A DNA stretch of 64,000 nt from Pseudomonadota bacterium (GTDB taxonomy: Bacteria > Bdellovibrionota > Bacteriovoracia > Bacteriovoracales > Bacteriovoracaceae). The stretch covers positions 124,001 through 188,000 of the forward strand of contig JAIYDL010000019.1 of assembly GCA_027487515.1 (NCBI GenBank), written 5' to 3'. Shown here one piece after another: positions 43,434-52,214 of the stretch. Below the pieces are notes generated by a model that saw nothing but the letters and a program-made list of their open reading frames with translations, searched no databases and was not told the origin of the DNA. Position numbers and translations under genes: made by a program. Every line of letters begins with the position of its first letter. The first letter of the stretch is position 1.

Positions 43434-43988
43434 TTATCGGACTAAGATTTTCTCCTTCAGAGAGATCATCTTGCCGTTGATTTCACTGATCCTTAACTCG
43501 CCCCCTAAGTTTTCCATCTGCGTGCCATTTTCCCCGATGTTGGGTCTGACGGAGTAGTCGGACTCAAATCGGGCACGGGCATTCTTCCCCGTCAGCAACC
43601 CTTCTCGCAACTGAAGTTTTAAAATGGCCCTCGCCTCGAGCTCCGCACTCATCGTGCCCGTGGCCTGAATCCGATCGAAGCGCTCGAGCCCTTTGAGTTT
43701 TAGATCTATCAAAAATGGACGAAAGATTTGGGGCGTGATTTTTCCCTGGATGTCGCACCCCTCGCGGAATGTGAACTCGATGACAGTCGGTCGCTGACGA
43801 AAAACTAAAGCGGGCCAGTCAATCTTGTGTTTTTCGCAGGTATCAAATCTCAGTTCTCCCTCCGTCACCGGGGCCTTACTCGATGCCATGAGAGGACGGA
43901 TTAAGGCCGCGATCGATGCCCGGGTCTCATCCACCTCTGTTTTAGACAGGGCCAGGACGGGAAGCATAAGTGCCAGTAAGTAGTTCAT
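43434..43988 (-). CDS. Exported protein of unknown function
   Basis: A 184-residue protein with a short signal peptide (M-N-Y-L-L-A-L-M-L-P-V-L-A-L-S). Two cysteines (D-T-C-E-K and E-G-C-D-I) could form a disulphide. The second half is a repetitive beta pattern (L-K-L-K-G-L-E-R-F-D, L-G-G-E-L-R-I-S-E-I-N-G-K-M). No family is recognised. The adjacent downstream hairpin is its likely terminator. It is divergent from the REC-PilZ gene. Confidence 0.6.
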   Translation of the reverse strand: MNYLLALMLPVLALSKTEVDETRASIAALIRPLMASSKAPVTEGELRFDTCEKHKIDWPALVFRQRPTVIEFTFREGCDIQGKITPQIFRPFLIDLKLKGLERFDRIQATGTMSAELEARAILKLQLREGLLTGKNARARFESDYSVRPNIGENGTQMENLGGELRISEINGKMISLKEKILVR

Positions 43989-44092
43989 GGACCTCCCACC
44001 CGTTGTCGGGGATCGAAGCGAGCCTTAAGGTAGCATTAATTCTACAGAACGAATCCTGGTCTGGTAAGGTTCTGCGCAGAAGGAAGTTTTGA

Positions 44093-44803
44093 ATGGATGA
44101 GGAAATTCTAAAAGGTAAGACTCTGCTGGTCGTGGATGACGAGGCGGACCTGAGGGACATCCTCGCCAGTGAGCTCGAGTTCATGGGGGCGAGGGTTCTT
44201 CAGGCCGAGAATGTGACGGCCGCGAAGCTTCTCCTAGGCCAGCACCAGGTCGACCTGATCGTTTCCGATATCCGCATGCCCGGAGGCAGTGGCATCGACC
44301 TTCTCGAGTTCGTGAAATCCCGGAACGTGAATTCTCCGCTCATCCTCATCACGGGCTTCGCTGACATCACCACCGAAGACGCGTTCAACAAAGGGGCCGA
44401 GGCCCTGCTCCACAAGCCCTTCAAGCTCGAAGACTTGATAAAACTCGTGACCCGCTACACCTCACCCTTCGATCGGCGCTTCAACGTTGACCTCTCGACC
44501 CAGACGCTGATCCAGGCGCTCGATGAATCGGCCCACTTGGGTCGTGGGGGGCTCTCCCTTCCGATTGATCCGCAAGGGAAGCGCATCGATGTGGGAGACG
44601 CCGTAGACTTTGAAGTCAACGTTGGCCCGTACCATTTCACTGGGAGCGGGATTTGCCGTTGGTTCCGTCCCGCCTCAGGGAGTGGGAGGAAGTCTCATGT
44701 GGGAGTCGAATTCATGAACCTCGATAGTCACTCCCGAAGCTCCTTGCAAGCGTTTTACTCTGAGAACCTCGTCGTTCCCTACATACCCTCCGCGACCGTT
44801 TAG
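44093..44803 (+). CDS. Response regulator with PilZ output domain
   Basis: A 236-residue protein. The REC domain covers residues 8-125 with D15-D16, phosphoacceptor D59 (V-S-D-I-R-M-P) and K108 (L-H-K-P-F). The PilZ domain (about 130-228) has the arginine-rich entry D-R-R-F-N-V and D-E-S-A-H-L-G-R-G-G-L-S-L, close to the DxSxxG c-di-GMP motif. It probably joins phosphorylation to c-di-GMP signalling, perhaps for motility or envelope traits. No kinase gene is beside it, so it is an orphan regulator. Confidence 0.85.
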   Translation: MDEEILKGKTLLVVDDEADLRDILASELEFMGARVLQAENVTAAKLLLGQHQVDLIVSDIRMPGGSGIDLLEFVKSRNVNSPLILITGFADITTEDAFNKGAEALLHKPFKLEDLIKLVTRYTSPFDRRFNVDLSTQTLIQALDESAHLGRGGLSLPIDPQGKRIDVGDAVDFEVNVGPYHFTGSGICRWFRPASGSGRKSHVGVEFMNLDSHSRSSLQAFYSENLVVPYIPSATV

Positions 44804-44819
44804 CTGAGGAGACTCGGTC

Positions 44820-45368
44820 CTAGTCCCGGAGCCAATGGCAGGTGTAGCCCTGGGGATTTTTCTGGAGGTAATCCTGATGGTAATCTTCGGCGGGATAGAA
44901 CTTGGTGGCCGGAATGACCTGGGTCACAATCGGCCGGGGCCATTTCTTCGACGCTTCAACTCGTTTGATGACTTCCTCCGCGGTTGCTTTCTGCTCCGGG
45001 GAATGAAAAAAGATGACCGAGCGGTACTGGGTCCCCTTGTCATTTCCTTGTTGGTTCACTGTGGTGGGGTCATGCATCCGGAAGAAGTATCCGAGGAGAT
45101 CCAGGTAGGAGAGTTTGGCCGGATCGAACTCGATCTGGATGGACTCCGCATGGTTGGTGGTGCCCAGCTTAACGATGGTGTAGGTGGGGTTATCGACGGA
45201 GCCGCCGCTGTAGCCCACGTCCGTTTTAAGGACCCCCGGAATCTTCCGGATGATCTCTTCCATGCCCCAAAAACAGCCTCCGGCCAGGGTCGCAGTTTCC
45301 TTCTTCATTGCCTTTGCTCCTAGAGTTAATGAAATAAATAAAAAGAGAATGACCGTCTCGAACTTCAT
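44820..45368 (-). CDS. msrA: Exported peptide-methionine (S)-S-oxide reductase
   Basis: A 182-residue MsrA. The catalytic cysteine is in A-G-G-C-F-W-G-M-E-E, followed by the family blocks G-Y-S-G-G and N-H-A-E. An N-terminal hydrophobic stretch (M-K-F-E-T-V-I-L-F-L-F-I-S-L-T-L-G-A-K-A) is a good signal peptide, so repair of oxidised Met probably takes place in the periplasm. Without it, an internal Met (M-K-K-E-T-A-T) would give a cytosolic enzyme. It ends 16 bp from the convergent REC-PilZ gene. Confidence 0.9.
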   Translation of the reverse strand: MKFETVILFLFISLTLGAKAMKKETATLAGGCFWGMEEIIRKIPGVLKTDVGYSGGSVDNPTYTIVKLGTTNHAESIQIEFDPAKLSYLDLLGYFFRMHDPTTVNQQGNDKGTQYRSVIFFHSPEQKATAEEVIKRVEASKKWPRPIVTQVIPATKFYPAEDYHQDYLQKNPQGYTCHWLRD

Positions 45369-45474
45369 CCGTTGATCTTAGGCGTTTGGGGAACACTTCG
45401 CCAAGTTCGACGGCCCCAGCATCCGTTGAGCTGCGGCCCTGTTAATTACCTGAAACGCTTGTTACAATCAACCC

Positions 45475-46347
45475 ATGACCAAAGGGGCTTCGGGGTTTGA
45501 AGAGTTTTACGCGGGGATGTACGGAGAGCGATGGCCTCGCCTCCGGGAAGCGCTGCTCCTGCCCAAAAAACACGTGGCGGTCGTGAACCCGTTTAGTAAG
45601 TATTCCTTCCCCGAGCAAGCCGTTCGACTCACGGGGCTCTCCTTTGAGCATGATGTGCGGGACTCGTTTTTGCCTCCGGAGAAGACGGACTCTGGGTACC
45701 TGAACTACTACCTCCTTGACGCCGCTAGCATCTTGCCAGTGGAGGCCCTGGGCCTCGTGCCAGGGGAGAAAGTGGTTGACCTCTGCGCTGCCCCTGGTGG
45801 GAAGAGTCTCCTCTGCGCGTTCAAGCTTAAGAACCAAGGGCTCCTGGTGTCCAATGACCGGTCGGCCGCCCGGCGGGCCCGGATCCACCGTATCTTCGAC
45901 GATTACCTCCCGAAAACCGAGCAGAAAAACCTCACCGTCACGGCACACGATGCGAGTAAGTGGGGCCTCTATCAAAAGTCGATCTACGATAAGGTACTGC
46001 TCGATGCTCCGTGCTCCTCGGAGCGTCACGTCCTCGAAGACCCGAAGGAGCTCTCCCTCTGGGCCCCGGGGCGAACCAAGGCCATCGCGATCTCGCAGTT
46101 TGCGATGCTGGCGGCTGGCCTCGACATCGTGAAGGTCGGGGGCACCATCGTGTACTCGACCTGCGCACTTTCGCAGCTTGAGAACGACGACATCATCCGT
46201 AAGCTCCACCAGAAAAGGCCCGGGCGCTTCGAGCTCATTCGGCCGGAGTTCGCTTTCGGTGAACCCACCGAGTTTGGATGGCAGGTCCTGCCGGATACCA
46301 CCGGCTGGGGCCCCTTTTATCTCTCGGTCGTTCGTCGGCTTAGGTAA
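45475..46347 (+). CDS. RsmB/NOP-family RNA cytosine-C5 methyltransferase
   Basis: A 290-residue m5C methyltransferase. The SAM site is V-V-D-L-C-A-A-P-G-G-K-S near residues 100-111, motif IV is L-L-D-A-P-C-S-S (Cys releases product), and motif VI is Y-S-T-C-A-L (nucleophile Cys). It lacks the RsmB N-terminal NusB-like domain and the RsmF-type C-terminal PUA, so the target (rRNA or tRNA) is unclear; it is closest in size to the NSUN4-like group. Its 3' end overlaps ung by 8 bp, tail to tail. Confidence 0.85.
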   Translation: MTKGASGFEEFYAGMYGERWPRLREALLLPKKHVAVVNPFSKYSFPEQAVRLTGLSFEHDVRDSFLPPEKTDSGYLNYYLLDAASILPVEALGLVPGEKVVDLCAAPGGKSLLCAFKLKNQGLLVSNDRSAARRARIHRIFDDYLPKTEQKNLTVTAHDASKWGLYQKSIYDKVLLDAPCSSERHVLEDPKELSLWAPGRTKAIAISQFAMLAAGLDIVKVGGTIVYSTCALSQLENDDIIRKLHQKRPGRFELIRPEFAFGEPTEFGWQVLPDTTGWGPFYLSVVRRLR

Positions 46348-47014
46348 GGCGCCAGTCTACCGGAGTGAGGGCGTGGGCCTGAAGGTACTCGTTGGCCTGG
46401 GAGAAAGGCCTTGAACCGAAGAAGCCTCGGTAGGCCGACAGGGGCGAGGGGTGAACCGACTTTAAAATCAGATGCCGTGAAGCATCCAGTTGCCTTGCCT
46501 TGGACTGGGCGGGGGAGCCCCAGAGCATGAAGACCAGGTGCTCTCGTCTTTGGTTTAGGACTTCGATCACTTTATCCGTGAACTCTTCCCAGCCTTTTTT
46601 ATGATGACTGCCGGCCCTGCCGGCCTCGACGGTAAGAACAGTATTTAGAAGGAGGACGCCCTGCCGGGCCCAGGCCTCGAGGGAACCGTGACCCGGTGCT
46701 GGGAGACCCAGATCGGACGCGAGTTCCTTGAAGATGTTCTGAAGAGACGGCGGTGAGCGGACGCCGGGGCGTACCGAGAAGGCAAGACCGTGGGCCTGAC
46801 CTTCACCATGGTAGGGATCCTGCCCCAGGATCACGACCTTCACGGCCGGCAGAGGAGTGAGGCGGAAGGCCTCGAAAACTTCTTCTGTGGGAGGATACAC
46901 CTCTTTGCCGAGACGGCGCTCGTGGTCGAGGTAACTGAAGAGGTCCCGAAGGTAGGGCCGAGTGAACTCGGGATCTAAATGTTCTCTCCAGCTTTCGTCT
47001 AGGTTAAAGTCCAT
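46340..47014 (-). CDS. ung: Uracil-DNA glycosylase, family 1
   Basis: A 224-residue base-excision repair enzyme that removes uracil from DNA. The water-activating Asp is D66 in G-Q-D-P-Y-H, and the C-terminal H-P-S-P-L-S-A intercalation loop is intact. The ATG at 47014 gives the usual length and a conserved W-R-E-H-L start; the frame extends a further 94 codons upstream, but that part overlaps the divergent exonuclease gene and is not family-like. Confidence 0.95.
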   Translation of the reverse strand: MDFNLDESWREHLDPEFTRPYLRDLFSYLDHERRLGKEVYPPTEEVFEAFRLTPLPAVKVVILGQDPYHGEGQAHGLAFSVRPGVRSPPSLQNIFKELASDLGLPAPGHGSLEAWARQGVLLLNTVLTVEAGRAGSHHKKGWEEFTDKVIEVLNQRREHLVFMLWGSPAQSKARQLDASRHLILKSVHPSPLSAYRGFFGSRPFSQANEYLQAHALTPVDWRLT

Positions 47015-47090
47015 GTTGATTTTGTACCGTAGTCTTGAGATTTCGGTCAAGAACTTGGCGGGACGCACAGAAGCCTCTAGAATGATTCCC

Positions 47091-48398
47091 ATGAGCCCGA
47101 AGAGGTACGTGATCTGTGACATCGAAGCAACTGGCCTGGACGCCGACCGGGACTTGATCGAAATTGCGCTCATCACACTTGAGGACGATCGGATCGTTGA
47201 AGTCTTTGAGACTCTGATCAATCCCCTCCGCCCGATCCCAGAGTTTATTTCGGGTCTCACCTCCATCACCAACCGAGAGCTCCAGGCCGCGCCCAAGTTC
47301 TATGACCTGGCCGACGCCATCCGCCTGCGGCTCGAGGGAGCGGTGTTTGTCTCTCACAACACAGACTTCGATCTGGGTCTCCTGAAGAAGAAGTACGCCG
47401 AGATGGGGCAGGAGCTTAAGCTCAAGCACTTCTGCACCCTCAGAGTGGCACAGGAGGAGATCCCCGGGCTTCTGAACTACAACCTCGATGCGCTCTGTAG
47501 CTTCTTTCGGATCAAGATCGAGGACCGGCACCGGGCCATCGGCGATGCGCGGGCGACCCTCGAACTCTTCCGTGAGCTGGGCCAGCTTCGGCTTAAAACC
47601 TATCCCAAGATCCTCTTCCTGCCCCAGCACGAGCGTCTCCTGAAGAAGATTCCTGCGAAAGCGGGCCTCCTCTCCTTCCGGGACTCCGCGGGGAAAGTTT
47701 TCCGGCAGGAGGCTTCGTTTAACATGGAGAAAACGGCCCGGGAACTTTTGATGGTGAGGCCCGAGAACCGCGACCGGTTGCGGGTCACTCAAGACCTCCT
47801 GGCCGAGGTCACAGGGTCGGCCCTCATTGCCGAGTTCCAGAAAGTCCTGCGCGGCGGTGAGCGCTTGAGTTGGGTGATCGACACGCACCGGAGCAGCGCG
47901 GGTGAGGACTCCTTTCGCATCAGGCCTCGGCGCAAGGGAGTGGTCGGGCTGTGGTACTTTCAAAGTTTCGACGAGGCCCGGGACAAGCTCCGGGTCCTGG
48001 AGGCCCAGCTGCGGACCGAGAAATTCCTTTACCGGGAGGGGGGAAGGTCGAAGGAAGAAATTCTTCGGCAGAATCAGAAAGTGGAGAAGCTCTCCCGAGA
48101 GGCGCGCTTTCCCTCGGAGAACCTGGTCATGGTGGGAGAGGGCCGGACCCTCGGAGAGCGCTGCCTGGTCCTCGTTCGGGAGAACCATGTGGTGGGCTAC
48201 GGCTACACCGAGGCCCCTGAGGAGGAGATCTACCGCACACCGGAGCGCTTCCTCCTGAAGCGCTTCGTGCGCCATCTCGGGGTGGACCTGGCCGGGCGGC
48301 GCTACCTTCGGGTGTTAAAAAATCTCCGGCAGAAAACCGACGCCTGGCGAGAACTTTCGCTCGTCCCCCAAGACTTTCACCGACAGTCCCATACGTAA
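47091..48398 (+). CDS. DnaQ-type 3'-5' exonuclease with UvrC-like C-terminal region
   Basis: A 435-residue protein. The N-terminal 175 residues are a DEDDh exonuclease: D-I-E-A-T-G (ExoI), H-N-T-D-F-D-L-G-L-L (ExoII) and H-R-A-I-G-D-A (ExoIII). After about residue 180 there is I-P-A-K-A-G-L-L-S-F-R-D-S-A-G-K-V-F-R, a degenerate GIY-YIG-like start, then a long basic region. DnaQ-UvrC-like fusions are known in several phyla and may act in repair. The ATG at 47091 was chosen; 47082 is possible. It is divergent from ung. Confidence 0.75.
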   Translation: MSPKRYVICDIEATGLDADRDLIEIALITLEDDRIVEVFETLINPLRPIPEFISGLTSITNRELQAAPKFYDLADAIRLRLEGAVFVSHNTDFDLGLLKKKYAEMGQELKLKHFCTLRVAQEEIPGLLNYNLDALCSFFRIKIEDRHRAIGDARATLELFRELGQLRLKTYPKILFLPQHERLLKKIPAKAGLLSFRDSAGKVFRQEASFNMEKTARELLMVRPENRDRLRVTQDLLAEVTGSALIAEFQKVLRGGERLSWVIDTHRSSAGEDSFRIRPRRKGVVGLWYFQSFDEARDKLRVLEAQLRTEKFLYREGGRSKEEILRQNQKVEKLSREARFPSENLVMVGEGRTLGERCLVLVRENHVVGYGYTEAPEEEIYRTPERFLLKRFVRHLGVDLAGRRYLRVLKNLRQKTDAWRELSLVPQDFHRQSHT

Positions 48399-48442
48399 CC
48401 GGATCATTGATATGGTCATCTCTTCTGAAGTGAGGAAAATTT

Positions 48443-48886
48443 ATGAACCCAAAGAATTTTAAATCCACCAAGCGATTCACCGGCTTCCCGTGCACCCACC
48501 GACAGTGGAGGGCCGACTCTCACTGCCGGTTCGTCCATGGGTATTCCCGGGAGTTCTACTTCGAGTTCGGGGCCAAAGAATTGACCAAAGAAGGGTGGGT
48601 CGTTGACTTCGGAGGCCTCAAAGAACTCAAGCAGTGGCTCGAGTACACCTTCGATCACACCTTCCTCGTGGCCCAGGACGATCCGCAGTTAGCGGCCTTC
48701 CAGCGGCTCCACGCAGACGGCGCGATCCAGCTCCGGGTTCTGCCCAATCCGGGCATGGAGGGAACGGCACAGTACGTCTACGAAGAGGCGTCGAAGATTC
48801 TGGGGAAGCTCTACGGAGACCGGGCCTGGATCTCGCTGGTGCAGGTTTCTGAGAATGAGAAGAACACGGCCTGCTACCTTCCGTGA
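48443..48886 (+). CDS. 6-pyruvoyl-tetrahydropterin synthase / QueD-family protein
   Basis: A 147-residue T-fold enzyme. It has C-T-H-R-Q-W-R-A-D-S-H-C and F-V-H-G-Y-S-R-E-F-Y, where the H-G-Y-S segment stands for the zinc-binding H-G-H of QueD; the last His is Tyr, so the metal site may differ. D-H-T-F-L and a late Glu follow the family plan. It may make carboxytetrahydropterin for queuosine or a pterin for phhA. The GTGA overlap with the next gene suggests coupled translation. Confidence 0.75.
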   Translation: MNPKNFKSTKRFTGFPCTHRQWRADSHCRFVHGYSREFYFEFGAKELTKEGWVVDFGGLKELKQWLEYTFDHTFLVAQDDPQLAAFQRLHADGAIQLRVLPNPGMEGTAQYVYEEASKILGKLYGDRAWISLVQVSENEKNTACYLP

Positions 48887-49557
48887 ACTTCTGGGACCGC
48901 TTCGAGGAGGCCTCCTGTGTCGCCTCTCGCTGCCAGTGCGAAGCTCCGCGGGACGCCCTGATCCGCCAGCCGGCCTCCTTCTGGAGCTCACTGGCCTATC
49001 TCCTCGCGGCCTTCGTTCTCTTTCGGACGGTCAAAGATCGGCGGCCCGAGTTTAAGTTCTGGGTCCTGGCCTGTGTGGTCTTAGGCTGTGCGAGTCACCT
49101 GGGGCACATGAGCTTCACCCGTTTGGGCATGGCCTTCGATTTCGCCGCGATCATCCTCATCTTTAGTTTCTTTGCCCTCGTGAACTTGATGCTGCTCCTC
49201 AAGCGGTCTTCGGCCGTCATCTTTGCGGCACTCGCACTTTACTACGGGCTGCTGGTCCTCGGGATGTACGCACTCCCGGATAAATGGTCCCGCATCTCCC
49301 TGTGCCTCTTGGTGTTTGTTCTCTCCGTTAGCGACGTCGTGCGGGAGCAAGGACTGGCCTTCCTGCGCGCTAAATATTTCCGCCGGAGTCTCCTGACTCT
49401 TCTGGTCTCGTTTGGCTTCTTCGTCCTGGACGAGGCCCACGTTGGCTGTGACCCTGGAAGTCTCTTTCAGTTCCATGCGCTCTGGCACTTTGGGACGGCC
49501 CTGGCGTTGTTCTTCTACGGGCTCTGGCGCTTCCCGGTTACGAGCTCAGAGGCCTAG
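48883..49557 (+). CDS. Ceramidase/CREST-like seven-helix membrane protein
   Basis: A 224-residue inner-membrane protein with about seven hydrophobic helices. A Cys-rich N-terminus (C-V-A-S-R-C-Q-C-E) precedes TM1; later S-H-L-G-H-M-S-F and the last helix F-H-A-L-W-H-F-G-T place polar His residues as in the CREST superfamily (alkaline ceramidase, PAQR), which hydrolyses lipid amides. Activity is inference. It starts at a GTG within the QueD-like stop (GTGA) and overlaps the convergent gene by 20 bp. Confidence 0.65.
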   Translation: MNFWDRFEEASCVASRCQCEAPRDALIRQPASFWSSLAYLLAAFVLFRTVKDRRPEFKFWVLACVVLGCASHLGHMSFTRLGMAFDFAAIILIFSFFALVNLMLLLKRSSAVIFAALALYYGLLVLGMYALPDKWSRISLCLLVFVLSVSDVVREQGLAFLRAKYFRRSLLTLLVSFGFFVLDEAHVGCDPGSLFQFHALWHFGTALALFFYGLWRFPVTSSEA

Positions 49558-50470
49558 CTCCAACAGACTCCGGGACCGGAGAGCGGAACGTCGAGAGCCA
49601 GTCGAGGATCTCGGCGTCCATGGTTTGCGGCGCATAGGAGGGAGTGTTTAAGACGAAAAGCGCTTCCGGTGGCCGAAGGTTGGTGGTCCACCGCTGGAAG
49701 TACTCGTCGCCGAAGTAAAAAACCATCGCGGACTTTAAGCATTTTAGGAGGTGAATCGCGTAGGCGTTCATGTCGGAGATAACGTACTCGAACTCGGCCG
49801 CGAATTTTTCATGACTGAGGTCGAAGTAGCCGAGGGTGCGCTCCATGAGGCCATAGAATCCCAACTGACCTTCGTAGCAGTGGTTATCGAAGTAGAAGTG
49901 ATCGGCGTGGATGAGGTCGTGCATGGTAAAGCTCAGAGCATCCCGCTCACCTAAGATGTAGCTCGAAACCCGAGCGTCGGTGATGGCGGTGACGCAGCGT
50001 CGGCCCTGGGTCTGTTGGCGCAGCACCTCCTGGGGACGCGGGATCCGGAACATGAGCTCTAGCGGGTAGCGGCCCTGGTGCCAGTTCAGCAAGGCCCGAT
50101 TGACGGCCAGTGGTGTTGAGCGGAGTGCGAAATTGGCCAGGATCTCCGGCAGCGTCTCTAGGCCTTTGAGCCGACGCTCAACCTTCTCTTCGAAGCTGAA
50201 GGGGAGCTCTCTCCAAGGAATTCCTGGAACGCGCTGTAGCTCCCGCGTGGCGCCGGGCCAGGTCGTGGGGAAGCGGTGGGAGAGGTAGGTGATCACATAG
50301 GCGGCGGTAAAATCCGGCGCACTCAGATTTCCTAAGGCATAGAGTTTTTCAAGCGGGGCCAGGCGCTCCAAGATCCGAGGCCCTTCGAGCCTCAGCGCCG
50401 CATCGGAGACGAGCTTCTTCTTAAAGCGCCCCGCCCTCGAGGAGGATTTCATAGATCTTTGTGCGGTCAT
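49538..50470 (-). CDS. Conserved-looking cytoplasmic protein, function unknown
   Basis: A protein of up to 310 residues; an ATG six codons in (50452) is an equally good start, as neither has a clear ribosome-binding site. The middle contains M-H-D-L-I-H-A-D-H-F-Y-F-D, a possible metal-binding His/Asp cluster, and a following E-F-E-Y helix. No family is recognised. It is convergent with the membrane gene (20-bp overlap) and divergent from the 79-residue protein. Confidence 0.6.
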   Translation of the reverse strand: MTAQRSMKSSSRAGRFKKKLVSDAALRLEGPRILERLAPLEKLYALGNLSAPDFTAAYVITYLSHRFPTTWPGATRELQRVPGIPWRELPFSFEEKVERRLKGLETLPEILANFALRSTPLAVNRALLNWHQGRYPLELMFRIPRPQEVLRQQTQGRRCVTAITDARVSSYILGERDALSFTMHDLIHADHFYFDNHCYEGQLGFYGLMERTLGYFDLSHEKFAAEFEYVISDMNAYAIHLLKCLKSAMVFYFGDEYFQRWTTNLRPPEALFVLNTPSYAPQTMDAEILDWLSTFRSPVPESVGARPLSS

Positions 50471-50509
50471 GGGCTAAGATCATTAGCACACCAGCTCAAG
50501 GAGGGGAAC

Positions 50510-50749
50510 ATGAATTGGTATTCACTGGAACGGGTCTGGAAAGTTTCGGGGCGCAAACCGAACGTCCGTGTCCGGTTCAACGACTGGACCCACCAGATCA
50601 AATACTTCACCATCATCGGCGAGAGCGCCGATGGCAAACGCTTCATCGGCACCCTCGATAGCGGCGAGAAGATGAGCTTCTCCAAAAAGTCCCGCGGCTG
50701 GTCGGTGTACGCTTCCGAGGATGAGTACCAGCGGGCCCACGCCGTTTAG
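50510..50749 (+). CDS. Small protein of unknown function
   Basis: A 79-residue protein starting at 50510 behind an excellent AAGGAGGGGA box. The sequence is beta-rich and basic (V-R-V-R-F-N-D-W-T-H-Q-I-K-Y-F-T-I-I-G), possibly a small SH3-like barrel. No signal peptide or TM. It overlaps the end of the convergent DUF4442 gene by 4 bp. Confidence 0.6.
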   Translation: MNWYSLERVWKVSGRKPNVRVRFNDWTHQIKYFTIIGESADGKRFIGTLDSGEKMSFSKKSRGWSVYASEDEYQRAHAV

Positions 50750-51207
50750 GCCTTTTTGCGGATGTAGAGGACCTTGTCCACGTCAGCGATGAGCTTGCCG
50801 TCCTCGTCTCGAACCTCGACCTTGAAAACATAGTCGAGTTTGTTGACCGTCAACAGCGTTTGCCGGATTTCAGTGAGGTGCTCTTCGGTCAAATGGAAGT
50901 CGGCGTAGACGGTTCCTCGGCCAGGTTTTCGAAAGTTGATGGAGGCGGCCTTGTCCCAGACGATGTAGTCCTTCCCTAGGTTCTTGATCAGCATCAGCAT
51001 GTACCAGGGATCGGTCATCGCGTAGAGGGAGCCTCCGAACTGAGTGCCCATGTAGTTTTTATTGTAGAAGGTGAGCTTCATGGCCACCCGAGCGCGGCGG
51101 TAGTCTTTGCTCATGAAGAGGAGCCGAACACCGGCCCCTAAGAAGGGTCCGTAGAAGTTGATGAGCTTGTCGAGGAAGCGCTGGCGCAGTTCGAAGAGGG
51201 TGATCAT
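50746..51207 (-). CDS. DUF4442 hotdog-fold protein
   Basis: A 153-residue hotdog protein of the DUF4442 group (putative thioesterase), with N-Y-M-G-T-Q-F-G-G-S-L-Y-A-M-T-D-P-W-Y-M-L-M at the central helix and V-W-D-K-A-A-S-I-N-F as the next strand. The substrate is unknown. It starts 1 bp after the PaaI-type gene, so it is third in a TetR-PaaI-DUF4442 operon devoted to acyl-CoA chemistry. Confidence 0.8.
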   Translation of the reverse strand: MITLFELRQRFLDKLINFYGPFLGAGVRLLFMSKDYRRARVAMKLTFYNKNYMGTQFGGSLYAMTDPWYMLMLIKNLGKDYIVWDKAASINFRKPGRGTVYADFHLTEEHLTEIRQTLLTVNKLDYVFKVEVRDEDGKLIADVDKVLYIRKKA

Positions 51208-51208
51208 A

Positions 51209-51637
51209 CTACAAGATCTTCACGTGGGTTTCGGCGTGGGCGATCAGCTCCCCATCGGGAACGCGGACGTCCGCCCGGAGGAAGATGAAGTTCTTGGTCT
51301 TCTTCAGTACTTCCGCATGGACCTCACAGGACCCGTGCTCAGCGGTGAAGGTCCCGAGGTAAGTCACGGCCATGGACATGGTGAGGGTCGCTCCTCCCGC
51401 AGTCAGGTAGGCGAGGGGGCCAAAGACCTCGTCGAGGCACGCGCCGAGCATCCCGCCCTGGTAAACACCAACGGGATTGGTGAAGCGCTTCTGGAACGGG
51501 ACCCGGGCCACCATGGATTTGTTCGGCGTGATCTCTAAGTACTCTAGACCTAGCTCACCCAGCGTCGGCGGCGGAAGTGTCAGTCGGTCACTTTTGAAGG
51601 AGTCCAGTTGCTTGAGCCAGTCTTCGTGTACGGTCAT
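51209..51637 (-). CDS. PaaI/YbgC-type hotdog thioesterase
   Basis: A 142-residue acyl-CoA thioesterase-like protein. The hotdog helix G-V-Y-Q-G-G-M-L-G-A-C-L-D-E-V-F-G has the conserved Gly and the Asp/Glu candidate base; strand L-T-M-S-M-A-V-T-Y-L follows. It would hydrolyse acyl-CoA, with specificity unknown. It overlaps the TetR gene by 4 bp and lies next to the DUF4442 gene. Confidence 0.85.
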   Translation of the reverse strand: MTVHEDWLKQLDSFKSDRLTLPPPTLGELGLEYLEITPNKSMVARVPFQKRFTNPVGVYQGGMLGACLDEVFGPLAYLTAGGATLTMSMAVTYLGTFTAEHGSCEVHAEVLKKTKNFIFLRADVRVPDGELIAHAETHVKIL

Positions 51638-52182
51638 TTCTTTATACTCTTGAGATAGGTTTTAAGGGTTCGGAGGACGAGGGTTGGGTCATCGTTCATG
51701 CGGGCGAGCTGGATGCTCCCTTGGATCAAGGCCACGGTGCCTTCGACGGCGTGGGCCTTCGGGACCGAAACGGGGATCCTTTGGAAGAGGCCCAGGAGCC
51801 ACGTCCGCTGGAGTTGATGGAGAAGCCGGATTTCCGTCTGAAGCTCCGGTGCCACCAAGTGCCACTCAAGGCTCAGAGCTCCCACCGGACAGACGCGCTG
51901 CTTTTCACAGATCCACTTGGTGAGGGTCTCGGCGTACCGGAGGATTTGCCGCTCTGGCGAAAGACCTTTATGGCGTTCGACCCAGCTAGAAAAGGACGCC
52001 TGGTAGAACCGGTAGAGTTCTACCGCCAGGGCGGTTTTGGACGGGTAGTGATGGAAGAGACTCGCCTTCTTGATCTCGAGCTTCACCGCCAACTCCTGGA
52101 GGCTGAAGCCGTGGAACCCCCGGTCGAGGAGCATCCGGCTTGCCTCGTGCAGAAGTTGAATTTTCGTTGAGGGCATGGACAT
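51634..52182 (-). CDS. TetR/AcrR-family transcriptional regulator
   Basis: A 182-residue repressor. The N-terminal helix-turn-helix is F-S-L-Q-E-L-A-V-K-L-E-I-K-K-A-S-L-F-H-H-Y-P-S-K (about residues 26-49), and the C-terminal helical domain would bind a ligand, probably an acyl-CoA given the neighbours. It is divergent from the thiolase gene. The perfect palindrome at 52215-52228 between them is the likely operator, controlling both directions. Confidence 0.9.
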   Translation of the reverse strand: MSMPSTKIQLLHEASRMLLDRGFHGFSLQELAVKLEIKKASLFHHYPSKTALAVELYRFYQASFSSWVERHKGLSPERQILRYAETLTKWICEKQRVCPVGALSLEWHLVAPELQTEIRLLHQLQRTWLLGLFQRIPVSVPKAHAVEGTVALIQGSIQLARMNDDPTLVLRTLKTYLKSIKK

Positions 52183-52214
52183 GCGTCGTGGTCTCCGTTA
52201 CACTAGAATAACCT

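Noticed and set aside
47004..48275. 423-codon minus-strand frame opposite the exonuclease
   Set aside because: The plus strand carries clear exonuclease motifs; the opposite frame is a shadow.
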